Assembly: GCA_001899585.1 (NCBI GenBank)
Contig: MKWE01000019.1
Location: forward strand, 63,072-127,071
DNA length: 64,000 nt
Direction: 5' to 3'
DNA from: Rhodospirillales bacterium 70-18
Lineage (GTDB): Bacteria; Pseudomonadota; Alphaproteobacteria; Acetobacterales; Acetobacteraceae
Positions 1 through 7,279 of the stretch are shown here, piece after piece. The notes beneath the pieces are model-generated. The model saw nothing but the letters and a program-made list of their open reading frames with translations. It was not told the origin of the DNA and did not search any database. Both the position numbers and the translations under genes were made by a program. Position 1 is the first letter of the stretch. Every line of letters starts with the position of its first letter.

Positions 1-679
1 CGGTCACCTGGTCCACCAGCCCGGTGGTCTGCGCATGCACCCGCCAGCCGCCCAGCGCCTCAGGGTCCACCTCCTCGGAGATCGCCAGCGAGGTCAGCTT
101 CGGGCTCGCCACCGCCATCACCGCGCCGCGCCGCATCACCACGAAATCCGACATCGCGGCATACCAGGAGGAGGAGCCGTAGCACGGCCCCAGCACCGCC
201 GAGGCCCAGGGCGTCTCGCGCATCCGCAGATAGCGGTTGCGGGTGTCGCCGGCGCCGATCCCGGCGGCGCCCATGATCTCCGGCATCCGCGCGCCGGTGC
301 TCTCGCCGAAGAAGATGATCGGCATGCCGTTCTTCGTCGCCACATGCTTGATGTGGCTCATCTTCTTACTGTTGATTTTGCTCGACGAGGCCCCCAGCAC
401 GGTGAAGTCGTTGGAGACGACGGCCACCATGCGCCCGTCCACCTGCCCGAACCCGGCCACCTTGCCATCGGCGGGCGTGCGGTCGCGCAGCGCCTTGTCG
501 GCGGCCGCCGCGAGCAGCCCGGTCTCCAGGAAGCTGCCGGGGTCCAGCAGATGATCCACCCGTTCGCGCGCGTTCAGCAGGCCTTCCGCCTTGCGCGCCG
601 CCAGCTTGCGCGGCCCGCCCATCGCGCGGGCCTGCTCGCGGCGCGCCTGCAACTCCATCGTCACCCTCTCGTGCGCCAT
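1..679 (-). CDS. Acyl-CoA carboxylase carboxyltransferase (beta) subunit, 3' end outside window
   Basis: Carboxyltransferase subunit of a biotin-dependent acyl-CoA carboxylase, or of the related methylmalonyl-CoA decarboxylase. It moves CO2 between carboxybiotin and an acyl-CoA in the cytoplasm. The frame runs off the left edge, so only about 226 N-terminal residues are visible. They show family landmarks: ARERVDHLLDPGSF near residue 37, then VAGFGQVDGR, VVSNDFTVLGAS and the CoA-pocket stretch FFGESTGARMPE. Start chosen at the ATG with GAGG five bases upstream; in-frame ATGs at 682 and 658 (GAGAGG upstream) are alternatives. It follows the TRAP permease by 7 bases, so it is probably the last visible gene of that operon and may act on the imported compound after CoA activation (inference). 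Substrate cannot be told from the sequence. Confidence 0.85.
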   Translation of the reverse strand, partial: MAHERVTMELQARREQARAMGGPRKLAARKAEGLLNARERVDHLLDPGSFLETGLLAAAADKALRDRTPADGKVAGFGQVDGRMVAVVSNDFTVLGASSSKINSKKMSHIKHVATKNGMPIIFFGESTGARMPEIMGAAGIGAGDTRNRYLRMRETPWASAVLGPCYGSSSWYAAMSDFVVMRRGAVMAVASPKLTSLAISEEVDPEALGGWRVHAQTTGLVDQVT

Positions 680-686
680 CATTTCC

Positions 687-1982
687 TCAATTCTGCATCA
701 GGCCGGGGAGCCAAAGGGCGATCGCCGGGAACGCCGTCAGCACCACCAGGTACAGCAGCATCGCCAGCATGAACGGGAACACGCCGCGGAACACGCCATC
801 CACCGGCACCCCGGCATAGCGCCCGACGATGTAGACGTTGAGTCCGATCGGCGGCGTCACCAGCCCGATCTCGGACGTGAGCGCCAGCACGATGCCGTAC
901 CAGATCGGGTCAAACCCCAGTTGCACCACGATCGGCAGGGTGATCGGCACCGTCAGCACCAGCAGCGCCACCTGGTCCATGAAACAGCCCAGCAGCAGCT
1001 TGATCGCCAGCAGCAGCGCGATGATCACCCAGCGCGAAGTCGGCAGATCGCCGATCGCCGTCGTCAGGGTCTGCGTCGCCTGGCTCATCGTCAGGAAGTA
1101 GCCGAACAGCAGCGCTCCGGTGATCACCATGGTGATCATGGCGCTGATCCGCGCCGTCGCCCGCAGCGCCTTGTAGAGCGAAGTCCAGTTCAGCCGCCGC
1201 CGCTGCGCGGTGATCAGCAGCGCCCCCACCGCGCCCATCGCCGAGGCTTCGGTGGGGGTTCCGATGCCGAAATACATCACGCCGACCACCACCAGGAACA
1301 GCAATGTCATCGGCAGCACCCGGCTCAGCATGCGGATGCGCGTCCAGAGCGGCGGCTGCGGGTCGGTGCGCTCGCGGATCAGCGCCGGGTTGCGCCGGAT
1401 CAGCACCTGCAACGTCACCGTCAGCACCACCACCCCGATCATCCCGGGGATGATGCCGGCGATCAGCAGCTTGCCGAGATCGGCGCCGCTCAACACGCCG
1501 TAGATGATGAGTCCGTTCGCCGGCGGGATCATCGAGGACAGCGTGCCGACGATCGCCGTCAGCCCGGTGGCCAGCTTCATGTCGTAGCCGTGCCGCCGCA
1601 TCTGCGGAATCGCGGTGGAGGCCAGCGTCGCCGCCGCCGCGGCGCTGGAGCCGCAGATCGAGCTGAACCCCGCGCCGGTCAGCACGGTGGAAATTCCCAG
1701 GCCGCCGCGCAGGTGGCGCGTCCAGGCGTCGATGGTGTCGAAAAGCTCCTCGGCCACACCGCTGACGATGACGAATTCCGCCATCAGCACGAACATCGGG
1801 ATGGTCATCAGCTCGTAGGTGCCGGCGGTGGTCACCGGCGTCGTGGTCAGGAAGGCGAGCATCGGGTCGAACCCGCCGATCAGCCACACCCCCAGGCAGC
1901 CGCTCGCCCCAAGCGCGAAGGCCAGCGGAATCCCCATGCCGATCAGGGCAAACAGGAGCAGGGAAATGCCGATTGCCAGCAT
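687..1982 (-). CDS. dctM: TRAP transporter large permease (DctM family)
   Basis: Large membrane subunit of a tripartite ATP-independent periplasmic transporter; it forms the Na+-coupled path for an organic acid in the inner membrane. The 431 residues are the usual family length and consist of about a dozen hydrophobic segments. Family landmarks include the N-terminal LLFALIGMGIPLAFALG, the glycine/alanine-rich GFSSICGSSAAAAATL and the MIPPANGLIIYGVLSG segment. The ATG at 1982 begins 3 bases after the small-permease stop, which fits one transcript from dctP through dctQ to dctM. The carboxyltransferase gene follows after 7 bases. Confidence 0.95.
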   Translation of the reverse strand: MLAIGISLLLFALIGMGIPLAFALGASGCLGVWLIGGFDPMLAFLTTTPVTTAGTYELMTIPMFVLMAEFVIVSGVAEELFDTIDAWTRHLRGGLGISTVLTGAGFSSICGSSAAAAATLASTAIPQMRRHGYDMKLATGLTAIVGTLSSMIPPANGLIIYGVLSGADLGKLLIAGIIPGMIGVVVLTVTLQVLIRRNPALIRERTDPQPPLWTRIRMLSRVLPMTLLFLVVVGVMYFGIGTPTEASAMGAVGALLITAQRRRLNWTSLYKALRATARISAMITMVITGALLFGYFLTMSQATQTLTTAIGDLPTSRWVIIALLLAIKLLLGCFMDQVALLVLTVPITLPIVVQLGFDPIWYGIVLALTSEIGLVTPPIGLNVYIVGRYAGVPVDGVFRGVFPFMLAMLLYLVVLTAFPAIALWLPGLMQN

Positions 1983-1985
1983 CGG

Positions 1986-2522
1986 CTAATCCGCCAGTGA
2001 GGAATGGGTGGCGATCCGCCCGTCGAGCGTCGCCTCCACCGCCGCCAGCGCGCCGCACAGCATGCGCAGCGCCAGCAGCGCGGTGCCGGCCACCACGATC
2101 GCGTGCATCGGCCAGATCGGCAGCGGCAACGCGCCCGGCAGCGTCTCGCCCTGGTTCCAGGCGCTGCGCATCGCCAGCCCGTTGCCGTAGGCGATGCCCA
2201 CCGCCAGCAATAGCCCCAGCACCTCGCCCAGCAGGGTGAATCCGTTGCGCAGCACCGGCCGGCTGATGCCGCGCACCGCGAAATCGAGGTTCATGTGCGC
2301 GCCCCGCCCGGTCACGTAGGGCAGGGCGAAAAAGAACAGCGCGATTAGCAGGAAATGCGTGGTCAGGTCGTGCGACCAGCTGAACGGCGCGTTCAGGGCG
2401 TAGCGGAACACCACATCCACCGCGGTGATCCCCACCATCGCCGCGATCGCCGCGCAGGCCAGCAGCATCAGCGCGCTCTCCAGCGGCGCGATCAGCCGCC
2501 CGAGCAGCGCCGAGGGCCTCAC
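1986..2522 (-). CDS. dctQ: TRAP transporter small permease (DctQ family)
   Basis: Small membrane subunit of the TRAP transporter, which binds the large permease in the inner membrane. The 178-residue product has four predicted membrane helices, for instance ALMLLACAAIAAMVGITAVDV near the N-terminus and FTLLGEVLGLLLAVGIAYG in the middle. The family tryptophan-rich loop (FSWSHDLTTHFLLIALFF) is present. The start is a GTG whose bases overlap the dctP stop as GTGA, a coupling pattern also seen at 27064, so translation is probably linked to dctP. Confidence 0.92.
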   Translation of the reverse strand: MRPSALLGRLIAPLESALMLLACAAIAAMVGITAVDVVFRYALNAPFSWSHDLTTHFLLIALFFFALPYVTGRGAHMNLDFAVRGISRPVLRNGFTLLGEVLGLLLAVGIAYGNGLAMRSAWNQGETLPGALPLPIWPMHAIVVAGTALLALRMLCGALAAVEATLDGRIATHSSLAD

Positions 2523-3574
2523 TTCACCGCCGCGCGAAAGCCCGCCAGCACCTGGCTCGCCGGCAGGCCGCGCTTGTCGAGCTCATCGGCCCATTGCTGC
2601 TGCACCGGGCGCATCATCGTCTGCCACTCGGCCTGCTGCGCCGCATCCAGCACCGCCAGCTTCCAATGGTGCTTGCCCGCCAGTTCCTGGCCGATCTGCC
2701 CGTTCTCGGCATCCTCATGCCGGCAGAAATTCTGCCAGGTGGCGTCGCCGGCCTGCAGCATCGCGGCCTGCACCTCGGGGCCCAGCGCCTGCCATTTCTG
2801 GTCGTTGATCAGCGCCACCAGCCCGAAGCCGCCGATGTCGGCGCCGACCGTGCTGTATTGCAGGACATCCTGGGTGCTGTTGGCAAACACGCTGTTGAAC
2901 GCGCCGAAGCGCCCGTCCACCGTGCCGCGCTTCAGGCCCAGATACAGGTCGGCCACCGTCATCTGCACTGGCACGCCGCCCACCAGCAACGCGGAATCAT
3001 CCGACGCGCCGCCCAGCGTCTTGAATTTCAGCCCCTTCATGTCCTTCGGCAGCACCACGGCATGGTGCACCGTCTGCACCTCGTACGGCGGGTTGGTGAA
3101 CGCGAACAGCACATGCATGTGCTTGGGCGCGTATTCGAGCTTGTCCAGCATGCCGCCAGGCTTCAGCAGGTCCCAATACGCCTTGCTGCCGGCGCAGGTG
3201 CTGGCGAACATCTCCGGCAATTCGGCCACCGCCGACAGCGGCAGCTTGGCCGGCGTGTAGGACGGCCCGGTGCTGCCGACATCCACCGCGCCGGAGGCGG
3301 TCAGCGCCAGCAGGTCGGCGCCCTTGCCCAGCTGCCCGGCCGGATACCACTGGAAGGTCACCCGTCCCTTGGTGAGCCTGGTCACCATGTCCATCCAGAA
3401 CTTGGAGCCGTAGACGCTGATCGGATGGGTTTTGGGGATTGAATCGGCAAAGCGCAGGTTGATCGGCGCCGGATCGGCCGCCTTGGCGGGCGCGGTTGCC
3501 AGCCCAGCGGCAAGAACCAGGGCGGCGGGGAGCAGACGGGTGGCACGGTGGCGCCGGCGTTCGGACGGTCGCAT
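2519..3574 (-). CDS. dctP: TRAP transporter periplasmic solute-binding protein (DctP family)
   Basis: Periplasmic receptor of the TRAP system. The 351-residue product starts at the ATG with a strong AGGAGG seven bases upstream. The N-terminus is a Sec signal peptide (LLPAALVLAAGLATAPAKA, cleavage after AKA near residue 31). DctP landmarks follow: INLRFADSIPKTHPIS, GRVTFQWYPAGQLGKGADLL, and LKFKTLGGASDDSALLVGG in the ligand region. The ligand is probably a carboxylate, as in most of this family; its identity is not readable. It is the first gene of the operon and faces the GntR gene across 152 bases that hold an inverted repeat. Confidence 0.93.
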   Translation of the reverse strand: MRPSERRRHRATRLLPAALVLAAGLATAPAKAADPAPINLRFADSIPKTHPISVYGSKFWMDMVTRLTKGRVTFQWYPAGQLGKGADLLALTASGAVDVGSTGPSYTPAKLPLSAVAELPEMFASTCAGSKAYWDLLKPGGMLDKLEYAPKHMHVLFAFTNPPYEVQTVHHAVVLPKDMKGLKFKTLGGASDDSALLVGGVPVQMTVADLYLGLKRGTVDGRFGAFNSVFANSTQDVLQYSTVGADIGGFGLVALINDQKWQALGPEVQAAMLQAGDATWQNFCRHEDAENGQIGQELAGKHHWKLAVLDAAQQAEWQTMMRPVQQQWADELDKRGLPASQVLAGFRAAVK

Positions 3575-3653
3575 CGCGTATCCTCCTGATGGCCGGGGCG
3601 GGCCCGGCTCTTTTTGTCTCTTGCGGGCAAGCCAAGCACCGGCCTCGATTGTC

Positions 3654-3679
3654 GTCAACATGTATATTAAATTGTTGAC
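3654..3679. promoter_or_regulatory. Inverted repeat, likely GntR/FCD operator between dctP and the regulator
   Basis: GTCAACA at 3654-3660 and its exact complement TGTTGAC at 3673-3679 flank a 12-base A/T-rich spacer. The right half also lies in a compact palindrome, ATTGT-TG-ACAAT (3671-3682), of the type bound by FCD-family GntR proteins. Location in the divergent promoter region supports autoregulation plus control of the TRAP operon. Binding is inferred, not shown. Confidence 0.55.
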
Positions 3680-3726
3680 AATTTTTTCGCCACGCTTCGG
3701 CCGCCGATTTTTCCTACACTGCCGCG

Positions 3727-4428
3727 ATGACACGCCCCGCTCCGCCCCCCGGTTCGCCCCCCAGCTCGCCCCCAACCCAGCGTGACCCGGATGTCGGCCG
3801 CCGCGCGCTGCGTGAGTTGCGCCACCGCATCACCACCGGCGTGCTGGCGCCCGGCGCGCAGCTGCACGAACAGAGCCTGGCCGACGAGCTCGCCATCTCG
3901 CGCAGCCGGCTGCGCGAGGCGTTCGCCCGGCTGGAAGCCACCGGGCTGATCGACCGCACGCCGAATCGCGGCGCCTTCGTCCACCGCCTGACCATCGCCG
4001 AAGCGCGTGACGTGTTCCAGGCGCGGGAGGCGCTGGAGAGCATGTGCGCCGGCCTCGCCGCCCGCAACGCGCCGCCGGAAAGCTGGCAGGACCTGGTGGA
4101 TCTCTTCGCCGCCCCCACCCAGGCGCTGGTGGAGGCCGGGGATTTCGAAGGCTATCTGGCCAACGTGGCGCTGTTCCGCCGCCGGATGATCCAGGCCGCC
4201 GGCAACCAGACCATCGCCGAACTGCTCGGCCCGCTGCTGGACCGCAGCGCCGTGGCGATGCGCCGCGTCATCCTGGCGACCAACCGCGCCAGCGACGGGC
4301 TGGTGCAATACCGCGCTGTCATCGCGGCACTGCGCGCCGGCGACGCCGAGGCCGCCGAACAGCGCAAGCGCGCCCAGCTGCACGAGGCCTGGGCGGCGCT
4401 GGAACGCTACCACCGTCTCGTGCTGTAG
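3727..4428 (+). CDS. GntR-family transcriptional regulator, FCD domain
   Basis: Cytoplasmic ligand-responsive DNA-binding protein of 233 residues. The N-terminal winged helix-turn-helix spans residues ~20-85 (LRHRITTGVLAPGAQLHEQ, then the recognition part AISRSRLREAFARLEATGL). An all-helical FCD ligand domain follows to the end. In many FCD proteins a D-x-x-x-H pair binds metal just before the AxGN motif; here that segment reads FRRRMIQAAGN, so the His is an Arg and metal binding at that position may be lost. The gene has no clear ribosome site, but a TACACT hexamer ends six bases before the ATG, so the transcript may be leaderless. It is divergent from dctPQM and is the likely regulator of that operon. 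Confidence 0.92.
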   Translation: MTRPAPPPGSPPSSPPTQRDPDVGRRALRELRHRITTGVLAPGAQLHEQSLADELAISRSRLREAFARLEATGLIDRTPNRGAFVHRLTIAEARDVFQAREALESMCAGLAARNAPPESWQDLVDLFAAPTQALVEAGDFEGYLANVALFRRRMIQAAGNQTIAELLGPLLDRSAVAMRRVILATNRASDGLVQYRAVIAALRAGDAEAAEQRKRAQLHEAWAALERYHRLVL

Positions 4429-4495
4429 GCGTGCCGCCGCTGCTCGGCGTGGGGTTCCGAGGCCGATCGGCACGCCGGGACAGGCAACCGTAGCG

Positions 4496-4906
4496 CTAGT
4501 CGATCCGCCGCAGGCTCAGTCGTACCGCGCCGCGATTGTTCCAGTACATGCCGGGCACGTCATTGGCGAAACACCACAACTGCCCCGATCGCGGCGGGCC
4601 CAGCCGCATCCCCCTCCCGATCGCGAATGCGGTATCCGGGTTGCAGTCGAGCGCCCCCACCAGGCAGAAATACGGCGCGCCCGGTAGCCGCAGCCAGCGC
4701 GCCGCCAGACGTTGCGTCCAGCCCGGCGCGGTGTTGCCCTCCGGCCCCGAGCGGATGACCCAGTCGATCCACTCGCCCTCCGCTGCCAGGTCGTACAGCC
4801 GCCCCGCCTCCAGCCGGATGCCGGTGTCGTTCCACCGGCAGCGCGCCCGCACCGTCACCGGCCCCGCATCTGCCATGACCGGATCTGCCACGACCGCATC
4901 TGCCAT
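4496..4906 (-). CDS. Small LecA/PA-IL-like beta-sandwich protein
   Basis: 136-residue protein, last gene of the five-gene operon. The core resembles the PA-IL/LecA-like galactose-binding fold: RCRWNDTGIRLEAGRLYDL, a central GAPYFCLVGALDCNPDTAF and the C-terminal RSGQLWCFANDVPGMYWNN followed by GAVRLSLRRID. The W-N-D-T-G-I start and the N-D-x-x-x-x-Y-x-N-N end are typical of that fold. No signal peptide is visible. Start chosen at the ATG two bases after the upstream stop; a second in-frame ATG at 4879 is possible. A carbohydrate- or lipid-headgroup-recognition role is inference from fold resemblance. Confidence 0.75.
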   Translation of the reverse strand: MADAVVADPVMADAGPVTVRARCRWNDTGIRLEAGRLYDLAAEGEWIDWVIRSGPEGNTAPGWTQRLAARWLRLPGAPYFCLVGALDCNPDTAFAIGRGMRLGPPRSGQLWCFANDVPGMYWNNRGAVRLSLRRID

Positions 4907-4908
4907 GC

Positions 4909-5769
4909 CTACAGCGTCACAGTCAGGTCGATGATCGCCCCCGGCGCCGGCACGAAGCCTTTCGGCATCGGCTCCACCACCTTGTCCGTCCCATCTTTCC
5001 CGCGTGCCGTGACGATGATCCGACACGGCTCCATCGCCGGCACCTCGTGGCCGCCATAGGACGGGAACCGTCCCTTCTCGCTCAGGAAGAAGCGCTGCAG
5101 CGCGTTGCGCGTGCCGGTGCTGCCCTGGCCGACCACCCCGGCCAGCGGGATCTTGCCGGCATCGTCCGGCGCCGCCGGGTCGGGCTTGCCGATCTGCACC
5201 CGCACATCGCCGACGCTGTCCCTGCGAACGATGCGCACGGCGATCCAGGCCAGTTGCGGCGCCACCTTCGGCGCCACGCTCGCCGGCGTCTTCACCTCGC
5301 GGAACCCCAGCGCCACCATCAGCGTGTTCACCCCGGCGCTGCCGCCGGCCAGGATCGCCGCCGTCAGCACCTCCCCCAGCATCCCGGGTGGCGTGGCATT
5401 GGCCGCGGTCTTGGCCTGCACCGCGTCCATCAGCGCGGTGATGGCGTCATAGTCGAACCCGCGCACGAACACATAGGCCACCACGAAGGCGACCAGCGGG
5501 CGCATCGCGCGGGCGTTGAAGGTCTCCACGAACGGCCGCCAGTTGAACAGCGTCGCCAGCGCCGATTCCAGCAGCACCGCCATCAGGAACAGCGTCAGGA
5601 TGGTGCTGCTGGCCGCGGTCAGCCCGGCACCGGACATCAGCGCCGACACCGAGCCGGGCACGGCCGCCGCCGGTGCCCCCGCCGTCTCCGCCATCGCGCC
5701 CGGCGGCCGCAGCACCGCCCAGCCAACGCTCATCACGGCGGCAAGGCGGCGGGCCGACGCGTACCTCAT
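4909..5769 (-). CDS. Membrane protein of unknown function, three to four helices with a C-terminal soluble domain
   Basis: 286-residue protein without a family I can name. Hydrophobic segments are an N-terminal helix or signal (LAAVMSVGWAVLRPPGAMA), STILTLFLMAVLLESALATLF, LVAFVVAYVFVRGFDYDAI and VLTAAILAGGSAGVNTLMVAL. About 140 polar residues follow, with the proline/glycine-rich string PAAPDDAGKIPLAGVVGQG and a beta-rich end. Start at 5769 has GGGAGG seven bases upstream and overlaps the preceding stop as ATGA, so it is translationally coupled to the MBL hydrolase gene. It may anchor or deliver the operon's enzymes at the inner membrane (inference). Confidence 0.8.
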   Translation of the reverse strand: MRYASARRLAAVMSVGWAVLRPPGAMAETAGAPAAAVPGSVSALMSGAGLTAASSTILTLFLMAVLLESALATLFNWRPFVETFNARAMRPLVAFVVAYVFVRGFDYDAITALMDAVQAKTAANATPPGMLGEVLTAAILAGGSAGVNTLMVALGFREVKTPASVAPKVAPQLAWIAVRIVRRDSVGDVRVQIGKPDPAAPDDAGKIPLAGVVGQGSTGTRNALQRFFLSEKGRFPSYGGHEVPAMEPCRIIVTARGKDGTDKVVEPMPKGFVPAPGAIIDLTVTL

Positions 5770-7268
5770 GGACCAACCTCCCCTCCTGGACCAACTTCGC
5801 GGACGAGCGGAAACGTAATGTCGAAACAGAAATCGCAGGGCCGCACCACGATGTCCGCCGCCTCCGTGGCCCCGGGCGAAGCCCCCTCGTCGCTGCGCAC
5901 CACCCGGCCGCCTGTCGCCGTATCCAGCCGGGTCAGCAGCGCCGGCCACGGCAGCGTCCCCCACCCGACCTTGCCGGCCGTCTTGGCGCTGGTCGGCACC
6001 AGCGCCAGCCGCAGCCGCGCCATCGCCTCCAGCCCGCCCTGCATCAGCGTGGCGTTCTGGCTGGCGTGGTGGCCGACCTTGTACAGCACGGTCCGCCGCA
6101 CCAGATCCGCGCCGGTCACCTTGCGTCCGCCATAATCCGGCCATTCCACCGCCGACCAGGACAACCAGTTGCCGATCTGCGCGTCGGCGGCGAACAGCAG
6201 CACCGGGTTGTCGCTCGCCGCCTTCGGCCCGACCTCGATCGCCAGCACCAGCGAGGTGTTGTTGACGATCTTGTCCAGATGCAGCGCCAACTGCTCGGCG
6301 CCCCCCAGCCAGGCATCGCCCAGCCGCCGCCAGTCCAGCCGCCGCGCCTCGAAATCCGTCTCGCCGGCGCCACGCTGGTCGGCCGGATCGGCGGCATCGG
6401 CATCGGCGTCCACCTCCCCCCAGTAGCGCGGGCCGAAGAAGGCATCGTCACGCGTGTACTCCAGCGGGATCTGGAAGCGGCTGGCGAAGGGCGGGTCATC
6501 CGCTTCGCCCACCGCCGCCGCCAGGTTGGCGGCCGCCATCGCCGCATCCGCCATCGCCGCCGCGCCGAACGGATAGGCCTCGCCACTGCCCTTGCGCGGG
6601 TCCATCCGGTTCAGCAGGTCGCGGTCGCGCGGCGGTCCCAGCACGAAGATGCGCCACTCCCCGCCCTCGCTCTCGAACGGCGGCCCGCCGGGCGCCAGAT
6701 AGCTGATGGCGGCCTCGGACCCCGCCAACCCGCGCAGCACCTCGGCCGCCGCCTTGGCGTGCGTGCCGGTGCCGGGCGAGTCGCCGAAGAACCCCAGCGA
6801 GCCGTCCCACTGCGCCGCGTCCCCGCCGCCGGCCATCCGCACCCGCCGCACCGCCCCCCACAGCGCGTTCACTCCCTGCGCGCGGGTCTGCAGCAGCGAA
6901 CGCGCGAAGGCGTCGCGCTCGTCCTCGGTCCAGGCGCACCAGATCGCCCCGGTGGTGCAGGTTTTGAAGATATCGGCGGCATGGAAGAAGCCGGACAGGT
7001 GGTCCCAGTGCTCGTGCGTGCCCACGATCAGGTCCAGCTTCCCGCCGGTGCGCGTGCGGATGTCCTCGGCCACCTTGCGAATGCGCGTCGGCCCGTCGGT
7101 CTCGGCGGCATGGATGCCGCAATCGATCAGCAGATGGAACGGCGTCCCGTCCCCGCGCGGCAGCGCCAGCAGGAAGCAGTCGCCCACCCCCAGCCGGTAC
7201 ATGCGGATATGGATCGCCGGCGCCTCGGTCGCGGTCGGGCTCGGGTTCGGGTTCGGGGGGCTGGTCAC
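5766..7268 (-). CDS. ComEC-like metallo-beta-lactamase-fold hydrolase
   Basis: 500-residue predicted metallohydrolase. The zinc motif H-E-H-W-D-H is at residues 85-90, preceded by the beta strand FHLLIDCGIH. A later KVGHHASQNATLM segment matches the ComEC/Rec2 C-terminal hydrolase branch (VGHHAS). The C-terminal half carries long acidic and charged inserts (EVDADADAADPADQ). No signal peptide or membrane helix is seen, so it is probably cytoplasmic. The GTG start has AGGAGG six bases upstream and sits 11 bases after the protease stop. Members of this branch degrade nucleic acids or cyclic/phospho-nucleotide compounds, but the substrate here is unknown. Confidence 0.85.
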   Translation of the reverse strand: MTSPPNPNPSPTATEAPAIHIRMYRLGVGDCFLLALPRGDGTPFHLLIDCGIHAAETDGPTRIRKVAEDIRTRTGGKLDLIVGTHEHWDHLSGFFHAADIFKTCTTGAIWCAWTEDERDAFARSLLQTRAQGVNALWGAVRRVRMAGGGDAAQWDGSLGFFGDSPGTGTHAKAAAEVLRGLAGSEAAISYLAPGGPPFESEGGEWRIFVLGPPRDRDLLNRMDPRKGSGEAYPFGAAAMADAAMAAANLAAAVGEADDPPFASRFQIPLEYTRDDAFFGPRYWGEVDADADAADPADQRGAGETDFEARRLDWRRLGDAWLGGAEQLALHLDKIVNNTSLVLAIEVGPKAASDNPVLLFAADAQIGNWLSWSAVEWPDYGGRKVTGADLVRRTVLYKVGHHASQNATLMQGGLEAMARLRLALVPTSAKTAGKVGWGTLPWPALLTRLDTATGGRVVRSDEGASPGATEAADIVVRPCDFCFDITFPLVREVGPGGEVGP

Positions 7269-7279
7269 GGCACGCCTCC

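Noticed and set aside
4428..4476. GGCGTGCCG/CGGCACGCC arms between gntR and the lectin-like gene as a terminator
   Set aside because: Arms are 9 bp with a 31-base loop and no T-run; too weak to claim.
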